A DNA stretch of 7,284 nucleotides from Jatrophihabitans sp. (GTDB lineage: Bacteria > Actinomycetota > Actinomycetes > Mycobacteriales > Jatrophihabitantaceae): the NCBI GenBank assembly GCA_025966255.1, contig JAOPVG010000021.1, forward strand, positions 1 through 7,284, read 5' to 3'. The first letter of the stretch is position 1. The number at the start of each line of letters is the position of its first letter. Positions 1 through 7,284 of the stretch are shown here, in pieces. Under the pieces are notes generated by a model. The model was given only the letters and a program-made list of their open reading frames with translations, was not told the DNA's origin and made no database searches. Position numbers and translations under genes: made by a program.

Positions 1-810
1 AAGGCGCCGTTCTTCGGCGACCGCCGCAAGGCCTTCCTGCAGGACCTCGAGGTGGTCACCGGGGCGCAGGTCATCGCGCCCGAGGTCGGCCTCAAGCTCG
101 ACCAAGCCGGGCTGGACACGCTCGGTCAGGCCGGCCGGGTCGTCGTCACCAAGGACGTCACGACGGTGACGCACGGTGCGGCCGATCAGAGCGACATCGA
201 CGCCCGCGTCGCGCAGATCCGCCGCGAGATCGAGGACACGGACTCCGACTGGGATCGCGAGAAGCTCCTGGAGCGGCTCGCGAAGCTTGCCGGTGGAGTC
301 GGCGTGATCAAGGTCGGTGCGGCCACCGAGGTCGAGATGAAGGAGCGCAAGCACCGCATCGAGGACGCCATCTCGGCCACCCGCGCGGCGGTCGAAGAGG
401 GCATCATCGCCGGTGGCGGCGCGGCTCTCGTTCACGCCTCGTCGGCGCTCGAGGGCGACCTCGGCCTCACCGGTGACGAGCTCACCGGCGTCGGTGTCGT
501 GCGCATCGGGCTGGCCGAGCCGTTGCGTTGGATCGCGAGCAATGCCGGCCTAGAGGGCTACGTCGTGGTCGCCACGGTGCGCGACCTGCCGGAGAACCAC
601 GGCCTCGACGCCGCGACCGGCGAGTACGTCGACCTACTGCAGGCCGGGGTGGTCGACCCGGTGAAGGTCACCAAGGCGGCACTGGCCAACGCGGCTTCGG
701 TCGCGTCGCTCGTGCTCTCCACGCAGAGCGCGATCGTGGAGAAGCCGGCCGAGGAGAGCCACAGCCACGAGAATGGTCACGGGCACAGCCACGGCGGGCA
801 CGGGCACTAG
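1..810 (+). CDS. groEL: Chaperonin GroEL, GroEL1 type with His-rich tail (5' end missing)
   Basis: This is the C-terminal half of a 60-kDa chaperonin, the ATP-driven cytosolic folding machine that works with GroES. The frame is open from base 1 and gives 269 residues before the TAG at 808-810. Visible GroEL hallmarks are [11 protein letters not shown] at residues 1-11 (apical domain), the return to the equatorial domain around [20 protein letters not shown], the ATPase aspartate in RIEDA (residue 122), the AGGGAAL loop after it, and DAATGEY followed by the nucleotide-site aspartate in [12 protein letters not shown] (residue 219). The last 19 residues hold seven histidines separated by Gly, Ser and Asn. 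This replaces the GGM repeats of housekeeping GroEL and is typical of actinobacterial GroEL1 paralogues. The neighbouring whiB gene fits the groEL1 locus of mycobacteria. The missing 5' part (roughly 270 residues) and any groES lie upstream of the window. Confidence 0.97.
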   Translation, partial: KAPFFGDRRKAFLQDLEVVTGAQVIAPEVGLKLDQAGLDTLGQAGRVVVTKDVTTVTHGAADQSDIDARVAQIRREIEDTDSDWDREKLLERLAKLAGGVGVIKVGAATEVEMKERKHRIEDAISATRAAVEEGIIAGGGAALVHASSALEGDLGLTGDELTGVGVVRIGLAEPLRWIASNAGLEGYVVVATVRDLPENHGLDAATGEYVDLLQAGVVDPVKVTKAALANAASVASLVLSTQSAIVEKPAEESHSHENGHGHSHGGHGH

Positions 811-854
811 TCCGCCTCTGCGGACCTCACCCCTGTCGTCGCGTTCCAGCGAAA

Positions 855-899
855 GGGTGGCTTGACGCTGTTACCAGCTTTTCCAGCGTCAAGTCACCC
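855..899 (+). terminator. Terminator hairpin between convergent groEL and whiB
   Basis: A 16-bp inverted repeat has arms at 855-870 and 884-899 and a 13-base loop. The single non-Watson-Crick position (860/894) is a G-U wobble in the plus-strand transcript but an A-C mismatch in the minus-strand transcript, so the stem is best formed in groEL mRNA. No T tract follows, as is common in high-GC actinobacteria. A second short stem (TCCGC 811-815 with GCGGA 820-824) sits directly after the groEL stop. The position between two convergent genes suggests use mainly for groEL and possibly for whiB. Confidence 0.75.
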
Positions 900-911
900 A
901 GGGGGAGGCGG

Positions 912-1193
912 TTAAGCGGGCTGGAAGGTGAGCAGCGCCTCGCGCTCCTCGGTCGACAGGCCGCCCCAGACCCCGTAGGGCTCGCGGGCGGCGAGCGCCC
1001 AGCGCAGGCAGTTGTCGATCACGGGGCAGCTGGCGCAGACGGCCTTCGCCTGCATCTCGCGCCGGGCGCGGGACGGGCCGCGCTCGTTCTCCGGATGATA
1101 GAAGTTCGCGGTATCGGAGCCGCGGCACGCCGCCCCCACCTGCCAGTCCCAGTCGCCCTCACGCAGGGCGGGAAAGCGTCGCAGCTCGGTCAT
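912..1193 (-). CDS. whiB: WhiB-family iron-sulfur transcription factor, WhiB3/WhiD-like
   Basis: A 93-residue WhiB-like (Wbl) protein. These actinobacterial proteins carry a [4Fe-4S] cluster that senses O2/NO and redox state, and several bind region 4 of the primary sigma factor. The four cluster cysteines are Cys23, Cys53, Cys56 and Cys62 (C-x29-C-x2-C-x5-C), followed by the family turn GVWGG at 74-78. The stretches WDWQ, CRG, ERG and CPVI, and EPYGVWGGLS resemble M. tuberculosis WhiB3 and Streptomyces WhiD more than WhiB1, and the groEL1 neighbourhood agrees. I chose the ATG at 1193 because GGAGG lies 7 bases upstream. An in-frame ATG 12 codons earlier (1229) has no such support. The protein ends five residues after the EREALL helix (TFQPA) and lacks the basic tail usual in WhiB3/WhiD. 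It converges with groEL. The next gene upstream on the same strand, DUF5319, is 166 bp away, so whiB probably has its own promoter. Confidence 0.93.
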   Translation of the reverse strand: MTELRRFPALREGDWDWQVGAACRGSDTANFYHPENERGPSRARREMQAKAVCASCPVIDNCLRWALAAREPYGVWGGLSTEEREALLTFQPA

Positions 1194-1200
1194 CGGTCGT

Positions 1201-1205
1201 CCTCC
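1201..1205 (-). promoter_or_regulatory. Ribosome binding site deciding the whiB start
   Basis: The minus strand reads GGAGG here, with 7 bases to the ATG at 1193. This near-perfect Shine-Dalgarno match favours the 93-residue start over the ATG at 1229, whose in-frame extension (MGMAIRGPGGRP) overlaps the ribosome binding site and shows no family similarity. Confidence 0.8.
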
Positions 1206-1323
1206 GGGACCCCGGATCGCCATGCCCACAGGCGATCGTCTGCTTGTCCAAAGAACGAACCGGAGAAAGGTGACGCGGACCTCGAGTTGTCACACTAAAA
1301 GCTTCACTTAACGGGATGAACCG

Positions 1324-1349
1324 GACCGGGCTGTTGATCAGGCCTGGTC
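1324..1349. repeat. Imperfect inverted repeat in the whiB upstream region
   Basis: GACCGGGC (1324-1331) and GCCTGGTC (1342-1349) form an 8-bp stem with one imperfect pair (1328/1345) and a 10-base loop. It lies just past the DUF5319 stop on that gene's strand, so it could be a weak terminator. It could equally be an operator some 130-155 bp upstream of the whiB start. No T tract follows on the minus strand. The loop is exactly one copy of the direct repeat described separately. Confidence 0.4.
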
Positions 1350-1363
1350 GAGGTGTTGATCAG
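1332..1363. repeat. Two direct copies of TGTTGATCAG, 22 bp apart
   Basis: Identical 10-mers occur at 1332-1341 and 1354-1363, repeating at 22 bp, about two helical turns. Each contains the palindrome TGATCA. The second copy overlaps the DUF5319 stop codon (1360-1362 on the plus strand). The pair is upstream of whiB on its strand, so a regulator binding one face of the helix is possible but not shown. The rest of the 1206-1323 spacer holds no gene I can support. A loose GTGAC-N14-GTCAC pair at 1270-1293 is the only other symmetry noticed there. Confidence 0.5.
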
Positions 1364-1740
1364 CCCCGTTTGGTCAGGGCCTGCACGGCGTCGGTGTAGC
1401 CGCGCGCGTAGTCCCAGCTGACGTAGGCGTCGTGGTCCGGGGCGAATGCCGGCTCGTGGACGTGGGTGCGACCCTCCCCGAGCAGGGCCCGGAGGTTGGC
1501 CGCCATGAGATCCCAGCCGAAGTAATGCTGCTCCCCGCAGTCGCCGCAGTCGACGGTGATGCCGTCGACGCCCTGCGGACCGAGCGTGGTGCGGAAGGAC
1601 GCGAGTTCGGCGAGATCGGCCAGCACGTCCTCGCGCTCGTCGTCGCTCAGGGGCTGGGCCGGCTCGCCGTCATCGAGCAGCGCGGCGGGATCGTCAGGGT
1701 CCCCGTGGAACGGATCGAGCGGACCATCGTCGAGGTTCAT
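1360..1740 (-). CDS. DUF5319 family protein (function unknown)
   Basis: A 126-residue acidic soluble protein with no signal peptide or membrane segment. It resembles M. tuberculosis Rv3412 and its actinobacterial relatives (DUF5319): an acidic, proline-rich N-terminus with DPF near residue 10, a QPLSDDERE stretch near 29-37, then the conserved core with Cys65-x2-Cys68-x3-His72, HYFGWDLM (72-79), HEPAF (95-99) and YVSWDYARGY (106-115). The Cys-x2-Cys plus a nearby histidine suggests metal binding; that is inference. The start is the ATG at 1740, with a modest GGGGA five bases upstream; the nearby ATG at 1755 is out of frame. The gene lies in the same orientation relative to groEL1, whiB3 and guaB as in mycobacteria, but without sigD and its anti-sigma gene beside it. 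No biochemical role is known to me. Confidence 0.9.
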   Translation of the reverse strand: MNLDDGPLDPFHGDPDDPAALLDDGEPAQPLSDDEREDVLADLAELASFRTTLGPQGVDGITVDCGDCGEQHYFGWDLMAANLRALLGEGRTHVHEPAFAPDHDAYVSWDYARGYTDAVQALTKRG

Positions 1741-1806
1741 CGCGTCCCCGCCATGTGCGTCACCCCCCCAAGGTAAAACTGATTACGGCCTCAGCGCCAA
1801 CCGAAA

Positions 1807-1845
1807 CGGCACCGGAGAGCGCATTTGCTGCGATCTCCGGTGCCG
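1807..1845 (-). terminator. Terminator of the ABC exporter operon
   Basis: A perfect 12-bp inverted repeat (1807-1818 with 1834-1845) continues past one G-A mismatch into a further 4-bp stem (CGCA 1820-1823 with TGCG 1829-1832), leaving a 5-base loop. On the minus strand the hairpin is followed by TTTCGGTT, a short T-rich run. It lies 55 bp after the permease stop and before the DUF5319 start, as expected for an intrinsic terminator insulating DUF5319. The remaining bases 1741-1806 should hold the DUF5319 promoter and leader; I see no convincing -35/-10 pair. Confidence 0.8.
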
Positions 1846-1862
1846 CGCGATGCCGTGCGGAG

Positions 1863-1906
1863 CCTGTCCGGGGCCTGTCCGGGGCCGGTCCGGGGCCGGT
1901 CAGGCC
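1863..1906. repeat. Four tandem 11-bp units at the permease 3' end
   Basis: Consecutive 11-bp units start at 1863, 1874, 1885 and 1896. The first two are identical (CCTGTCCGGGG), the third differs at one base (CCGGTCCGGGG) and the fourth decays after CCGGTC. The fourth unit overlaps the permease stop codon (1900-1902) and its last codon. The period of 11 matches one helical turn. It may be slippage-derived, or it may fold with the nearby terminator; no function is evident. Confidence 0.75.
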
Positions 1907-4422
1907 GCCGATATCGCCTCCAACGGCGGGGTCCGGGAGGCCCGAACCCCGGGCCACAGGGCGGCGAGCACGCCCACCACGGCGGCCAGGCCGAGGAACA
2001 GGAGCGCCTGTCCCCACGGGACGCTCAACTGGTTCAGACCGGCGTTGCGCAGCGTGCGGGTGAACAGCGACCCGAATGTCAGGCCGAGCACCAGCCCCAG
2101 CACCGCACCGAAGACCGAGATCAGCAACGACTCCAGGTAGATCGTGCGACGCACCTGCTTGCGTTGCATCCCGACCGCCCGCAGCATCCCGATCTCCCGC
2201 CGCCGTTCGACCACCGACAGCGCGAGGGTATTGATGATTCCGAGGATGGCGATCACGATGGCCAGCCCGAGTAGGCCGTACAGCAACGCGATCAGCCCGT
2301 TCACCTGGGCCGCGGTCTGGCCCTTGAACTGCTCGCGGTCCTGGACGGTCACCACGTAGTAGTCGTTGGTGGCCTTCTCCAGTCCGCTGCGCAGCGTGGC
2401 GAGGTCCGTACCGGGCTTCGCCTGCACGAGCACCACGAACGAGGTCAACTCGTTGCGGGGGGTCAGCTGCCGCCAGACGTGGCCGCCGGTGAGATAGGGC
2501 CCGGCCAGTTGGTTGTCCGCATACACGCCGGCGACGTGCTCGGTGACCGTGCCGCGCCCGGGAGCGGACATGCGCAGCGTGTCGCCCACCGCCCAGTGTC
2601 TGGAGTCGGCGAGCTTCTTCGAGATGACCAGGTTGTGGCCCGTGATGTCCGCCGCGCCGTGCTGCATGTCCAGGGCGATGGACCCGGCGAGCGGTCCGTC
2701 CACGGCCGTGCCGGTGTCGTGCTTGCCGTTGATCGACACGTTGAGGTCGTGCAGCGCGGTCGTCGTAGCCACGCCCGGCACCGTGCGCACCGCGGCGACC
2801 GCCGGCGTCGGCACGTAGAGCTGGTTGTTCGTCGTGACGATGTAGTCGGCCTGGACCGTGTTGTCGATGATGTTGCCCAGGCTGCCCTTGATCGACGCCC
2901 CGACCACGGCAATACCGGCGACGAGAATGAGCCCGAGGGTGAGGGCGAACGCGGTGGCGGCCGTCCGCCGCGGATTGCGAATGGCGTTCGTGCGGGCCAG
3001 CTGGCCGACCGTGCCGAACGGGCGGCCCACGATGCGTCCCAGCGGGACGATCACCCACCGAGCGAGGACGGGGGAAAGCAGCATCGCAGCGACGCAGGCG
3101 GTCACCAGGCCGAGGCCGGTGAAGCTCGCTGCGGCACCGGCCTTGTCGCTGATGACGCCGGCCACGGTGGCCGCGACGCTCGCCGCCGCGACCACGACGC
3201 CGATCGCGGTGCGCCGGCGCAGGCCGGACGCCGACGGGGAACTGAACTCCTCGCGCATCGCCGCCACCGGTGCGATTCGCGCCGCCCGGCGAGCGGGGGC
3301 GAGGCCGGCGAGCAGCGTCACGGCGGTACCCAGGATCAACGTGATGAGGATCGTGCGCGTGGACAGCACCATTCCGCCGGAAGGCAGCCCGAGGTCGAAC
3401 GAGTCGAGTAGGGCGTGCAGGCCGTAGGCGAGGCCGATGCCGCCGGCCAGGCCGAGCGCGCTGCCGACGATACCGATGACGCCGGATTCGAACACCACCG
3501 AGCGACGGACCTGCTTGCGCCCGGCGCCGATCGCGCGGAGCAGGGCCAGCTCCCGCTGGCGCTGCGCGACGATCATCGCGAACGTGTTGTAGATGATGAA
3601 CGTCCCGACCAGCAGGGCGACGATGCCGAAGCCGAGCAGGATGTAGTTCACGAACGACAGCGCGCTGGAAATGTCGGCGGTCTCGGCGTCGCGGACCTGG
3701 GTGCCGGTCTTGGCCTGCAGCCCGCCGGGCAGGATCTTCGCAATCCGATCCGTCAGCGTCTGCTCCGAGACGCCCGGCGCGGCCGCGACGTCGACCGCGG
3801 TGACGTGCCGGCCGTCGGTGAACAGCCGCATGGCCTCGCCGCGGGTGAACAGCGCGCCGATGTACCCGCCGGTGTTGACGCTGGAGCGGTAGATGCCGCT
3901 GATCGTGGCGTCGACAACGGAGGAGTTCGACACGACGACCTTCACCTGGTCGCCGGTGTGCATGCCGTGTTTGGTGGCGGCTCCATCGTTGACGACCACC
4001 TGGTGGTCGGTCCGGGGTGCATGGCCGGTGACGAACGATGGGATCGGGTTCACCGAACGGGTGGCCCAGAGGCCGCCGACACTCGGGGCACCGTTGGACT
4101 CCACCTTGGTCCCGTCCGCCTTGACCAGCACGACCGGACCATTGATCTGGGGCTCGACCACCGCGGCTCCCGGCACCGCGCCGATCGTCGCGATGAGGTT
4201 GGTGGGGACACCGGGGTCGTAGTCGTGGCGGGCCTGCACCCGCGCGTCGACGCCCTTGTCGCTGGTGGCGAAGATGTTGTCGAAGCTGTGCTTGAGCGTG
4301 TCGGTGAAGACGAACGAGCCGGCGACGAACGCCGTCCCGAGCAATACCGAGATCAGGGTCAGGGCCAGGCGCACCTTGTGCGCCCGCAGGTTGCGTAGGG
4401 CAACCGTCCGCATCGCGCTCAT
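1900..4422 (-). CDS. ABC transporter permease with two FtsX domains (MacB/LolC-like)
   Basis: An 840-residue membrane protein of the FtsX/MacB (type VII ABC) superfamily. Such proteins move lipids, peptides or drugs, or transmit mechanical force, rather than importing small solutes. Two similar halves are visible. Half one has a transmembrane helix near 17-38, an extracytoplasmic MacB-like domain to about 250, and helices near 257-280, 309-337 and 356-378. Half two has an extracytoplasmic domain about 512-705 and helices near 708-737, 762-788 and 804-825. Between them lie three hydrophobic segments (about 405-425, 436-460, 488-510), about ten helices in all. FtsX signatures are paired: RELALLRAIGAGRKQVRRSV (290-309) and REIGMLRAVGMQRKQVRRTI (742-761). 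The start ATG at 4422 overlaps the ATPase TGA as ATGA, implying translational coupling. The frame stays open further upstream, but that part is antisense-like sequence inside the ATPase gene. The substrate cannot be told. Confidence 0.94.
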   Translation of the reverse strand: MSAMRTVALRNLRAHKVRLALTLISVLLGTAFVAGSFVFTDTLKHSFDNIFATSDKGVDARVQARHDYDPGVPTNLIATIGAVPGAAVVEPQINGPVVLVKADGTKVESNGAPSVGGLWATRSVNPIPSFVTGHAPRTDHQVVVNDGAATKHGMHTGDQVKVVVSNSSVVDATISGIYRSSVNTGGYIGALFTRGEAMRLFTDGRHVTAVDVAAAPGVSEQTLTDRIAKILPGGLQAKTGTQVRDAETADISSALSFVNYILLGFGIVALLVGTFIIYNTFAMIVAQRQRELALLRAIGAGRKQVRRSVVFESGVIGIVGSALGLAGGIGLAYGLHALLDSFDLGLPSGGMVLSTRTILITLILGTAVTLLAGLAPARRAARIAPVAAMREEFSSPSASGLRRRTAIGVVVAAASVAATVAGVISDKAGAAASFTGLGLVTACVAAMLLSPVLARWVIVPLGRIVGRPFGTVGQLARTNAIRNPRRTAATAFALTLGLILVAGIAVVGASIKGSLGNIIDNTVQADYIVTTNNQLYVPTPAVAAVRTVPGVATTTALHDLNVSINGKHDTGTAVDGPLAGSIALDMQHGAADITGHNLVISKKLADSRHWAVGDTLRMSAPGRGTVTEHVAGVYADNQLAGPYLTGGHVWRQLTPRNELTSFVVLVQAKPGTDLATLRSGLEKATNDYYVVTVQDREQFKGQTAAQVNGLIALLYGLLGLAIVIAILGIINTLALSVVERRREIGMLRAVGMQRKQVRRTIYLESLLISVFGAVLGLVLGLTFGSLFTRTLRNAGLNQLSVPWGQALLFLGLAAVVGVLAALWPGVRASRTPPLEAISAA

Positions 4423-5186
4423 GACCGCGTCTCGAGACGCTTCATGCGGTCCAGGACGGAGTCGGCGGTGGGCGAGCGCAGCTCGTCGACGATCCGGCCG
4501 TCGGTGAGGAACAGCACGCGGTCGGCCCAGCTCGCCGCGCGGGGGTCGTGCGTCACGATCACGACGGTCTGGCCGAGCTGGTCGACCGACTGGCGCAGGA
4601 TGCCCATCACCTCGCCGCTGGAGCGGGAGTCGAGGTTGCCGGTCGGCTCGTCCCCGAAGATGATCTCCGGACGGGAGGCCAGGGCGCGGCCGACGGCCAC
4701 GCGCTGCTGCTGGCCGCCGGAGAGCTCGCTGGGGCGATGCCCGAGGCGGTCGCGCAGGCCGAGGGTGTCGATGACGGTGGCGAGCCACTCCCGGTCGGGC
4801 CGGCGGCCGGCGATGGCGATCGGGAGTGTGATGTTCTCGAGCGCGGTGAGCGTGGGGACGAGGTTGAAGGACTGGAACACGAAGCCGATGCGGTCGCGCC
4901 GGAGGGCGGTCATCTTCTTGTCCGACAGGCCGCGCAGCTCGACGTCACCGATCGCGACCGATCCGGACGTCACGGTGTCCAGGCCGGCGAGGCAGTGCAT
5001 CAGCGTGGACTTGCCGGAGCCGGAGGGCCCCATGATCGCGGTGAACTCACCGCGGTTGAGGTCGACGCTGACGTGATCGAGGGCGCGGACGGCGGTGGAG
5101 CCCGAGCCGTAGCTCTTGACGACGTCGACCGCGCTCGCAGCGGCGGTGGAGGAACGGAAGCCGGTGATTGTCTCGGATCTGGTCAT
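4419..5186 (-). CDS. ABC transporter ATP-binding protein (LolD/MacB type)
   Basis: A 255-residue cytoplasmic ATPase that should power the permease encoded just downstream. All nucleotide-site motifs are intact: Walker A GPSGSGKST (53-61), the Q-loop glutamine in FVFQSFN (Gln105), signature LSGGQQQR (155-162), Walker B IIFGDEPT with catalytic Glu180, D-loop GNLDSR, and the H-loop histidine in VTHDP (His213). The FQSFNLVPTLTALEN and EPTGNLDS stretches are characteristic of the LolD/MacB/FtsE group of exporter ATPases. I prefer the ATG at 5186, which has GAGAGGG 8 bases upstream. An in-frame ATG at 5252 would add 22 residues but lacks a good ribosome binding site. The gene is first in a two-gene operon and is transcribed divergently from guaB. 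Confidence 0.95.
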   Translation of the reverse strand: MTRSETITGFRSSTAAASAVDVVKSYGSGSTAVRALDHVSVDLNRGEFTAIMGPSGSGKSTLMHCLAGLDTVTSGSVAIGDVELRGLSDKKMTALRRDRIGFVFQSFNLVPTLTALENITLPIAIAGRRPDREWLATVIDTLGLRDRLGHRPSELSGGQQQRVAVGRALASRPEIIFGDEPTGNLDSRSSGEVMGILRQSVDQLGQTVVIVTHDPRAASWADRVLFLTDGRIVDELRSPTADSVLDRMKRLETRS

Positions 5187-5194
5187 GGCACTGA

Positions 5195-5201
5195 CCCTCT
5201 C
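5195..5201 (-). promoter_or_regulatory. Ribosome binding site of the ABC ATPase gene
   Basis: The minus strand reads GAGAGGG with 8 bases to the ATG at 5186. This supports the 255-residue start over the ATG at 5252, which is preceded only by CCGGGACAA. Confidence 0.65.
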
Positions 5202-5230
5202 GCCGCAGCGCCCCCGCAACCATTGGGCTT

Positions 5231-5274
5231 CCCCCCGAACCGACCCTGACATTTGTCCCGGTTGAGGTGGGGGG
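5231..5274. repeat. Nested inverted repeats in the divergent ABC/guaB intergenic region
   Basis: From outside inwards there are CCCCCC (5231-5236) facing GGGGGG (5269-5274), AACCG (5238-5242) facing CGGTT (5259-5263), and GACA (5248-5251) facing TGTC (5254-5257). The arms are not perfectly in register, so this is an interrupted symmetry rather than one clean hairpin. It lies between the two divergent genes, where an operator for the exporter would be expected. It also covers the rejected upstream ATG of the ATPase gene. Confidence 0.35.
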
Positions 5275-5300
5275 CAGCACGGGGGCGAGGGCTCCGCGCG

Positions 5301-5306
5301 TACGAT
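5301..5306 (+). promoter_or_regulatory. guaB: Candidate -10 element for guaB
   Basis: TACGAT matches the actinobacterial -10 consensus at four or more positions and lies 30 bases before the TTG start, leaving room for a short leader containing the ribosome binding site. No good -35 hexamer is found 16-18 bases upstream, which is common in actinobacteria. The assignment rests on position and a six-base match only. Confidence 0.35.
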
Positions 5307-5308
5307 GA

Positions 5309-7284
<1,976 letters not shown>

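Noticed and set aside
1194..1229. whiB start at the ATG at 1229
   Set aside because: The GGAGG at 1201-1205 lies inside this extension and serves the ATG at 1193.
1270..1293. GTGAC-N14-GTCAC as a CRP/FNR-type operator for whiB
   Set aside because: The spacer is far longer than the six bases of that class and the centre does not coincide with the internal CTCGAG palindrome.
528..1298. 256-codon plus-strand open frame from groEL through whiB
   Set aside because: Out of frame with groEL and antisense to whiB; it crosses the terminator hairpin.
1432..1776. 114-codon plus-strand open frame opposite DUF5319
   Set aside because: Antisense to a gene with clear family identity; no supporting motif of its own.
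1760..3058. 432-codon minus-strand open frame inside the permease
   Set aside because: Shifted frame of the FtsX permease, low-complexity Arg/His/Gly content, no family motif; it also crosses the terminator.
4423..4788. In-frame N-terminal extension of the permease to 4788
   Set aside because: The extra 122 residues are Arg/Pro-rich shadow sequence inside the ATPase gene; the ATGA overlap start gives the expected FtsX N-terminus.
5187..5252. ATPase start at the ATG at 5252
   Set aside because: No ribosome binding site there, and the added 22 residues are not family-like; the ATG at 5186 has GAGAGGG at 8 bases. A leaderless start at 5252 cannot be fully excluded.

Overview
The window is GC-rich DNA with strong G/C preference at third codon positions. 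It carries a WhiB-family regulator, a DUF5319 gene and a groEL with a histidine-rich C-terminus. Together these point to an actinobacterium of the class Actinomycetia; the genus cannot be read from the sequence. The gene order is a variant of the conserved block known in Mycobacterium tuberculosis as groES-groEL1 / whiB3 / sigD region / DUF5319 gene (Rv3412) / guaB2.

Layout: the 3' half of a groEL1-type chaperonin gene (1-810, +) converges on a whiB3/whiD-type gene (912-1193, -), with a strong hairpin between them (855-899). A spacer of 166 bp (1194-1359) holds an imperfect inverted repeat and a 10-bp direct repeat. It leads to a DUF5319 gene (1360-1740, -). A 159-bp spacer (1741-1899) contains a good terminator hairpin (1807-1845) and four tandem 11-bp units. 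A two-gene ABC exporter operon follows on the minus strand: a LolD/MacB-type ATPase (4419-5186) translationally coupled through an ATGA overlap to a large permease with two FtsX domains (1900-4422). A divergent intergenic region (5187-5335) separates this operon from guaB (IMP dehydrogenase), which starts at a TTG behind a strong ribosome binding site.

The most unusual point is at the right end. The guaB reading frame has no stop codon after its canonical C-terminus (residue 504, position 6847). It stays open through a 51-codon stretch and enters, in frame, an N-acyl-D-amino-acid deacylase that begins at 7001 and runs off the window. This is either a real IMPDH-aminoacylase fusion or read-through, or a lost stop codon (mutation or sequence error). 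Codon use in 6899-7000 looks like former intergenic DNA.

Functionally the region mixes housekeeping (protein folding, GMP synthesis), redox or developmental regulation (WhiB) and an export system of unknown substrate. Compared with M. tuberculosis, no sigD/rsdA pair lies between whiB and DUF5319, and the ABC operon sits between DUF5319 and guaB. I see no tRNA, rRNA, CRISPR array, insertion sequence or phage gene.
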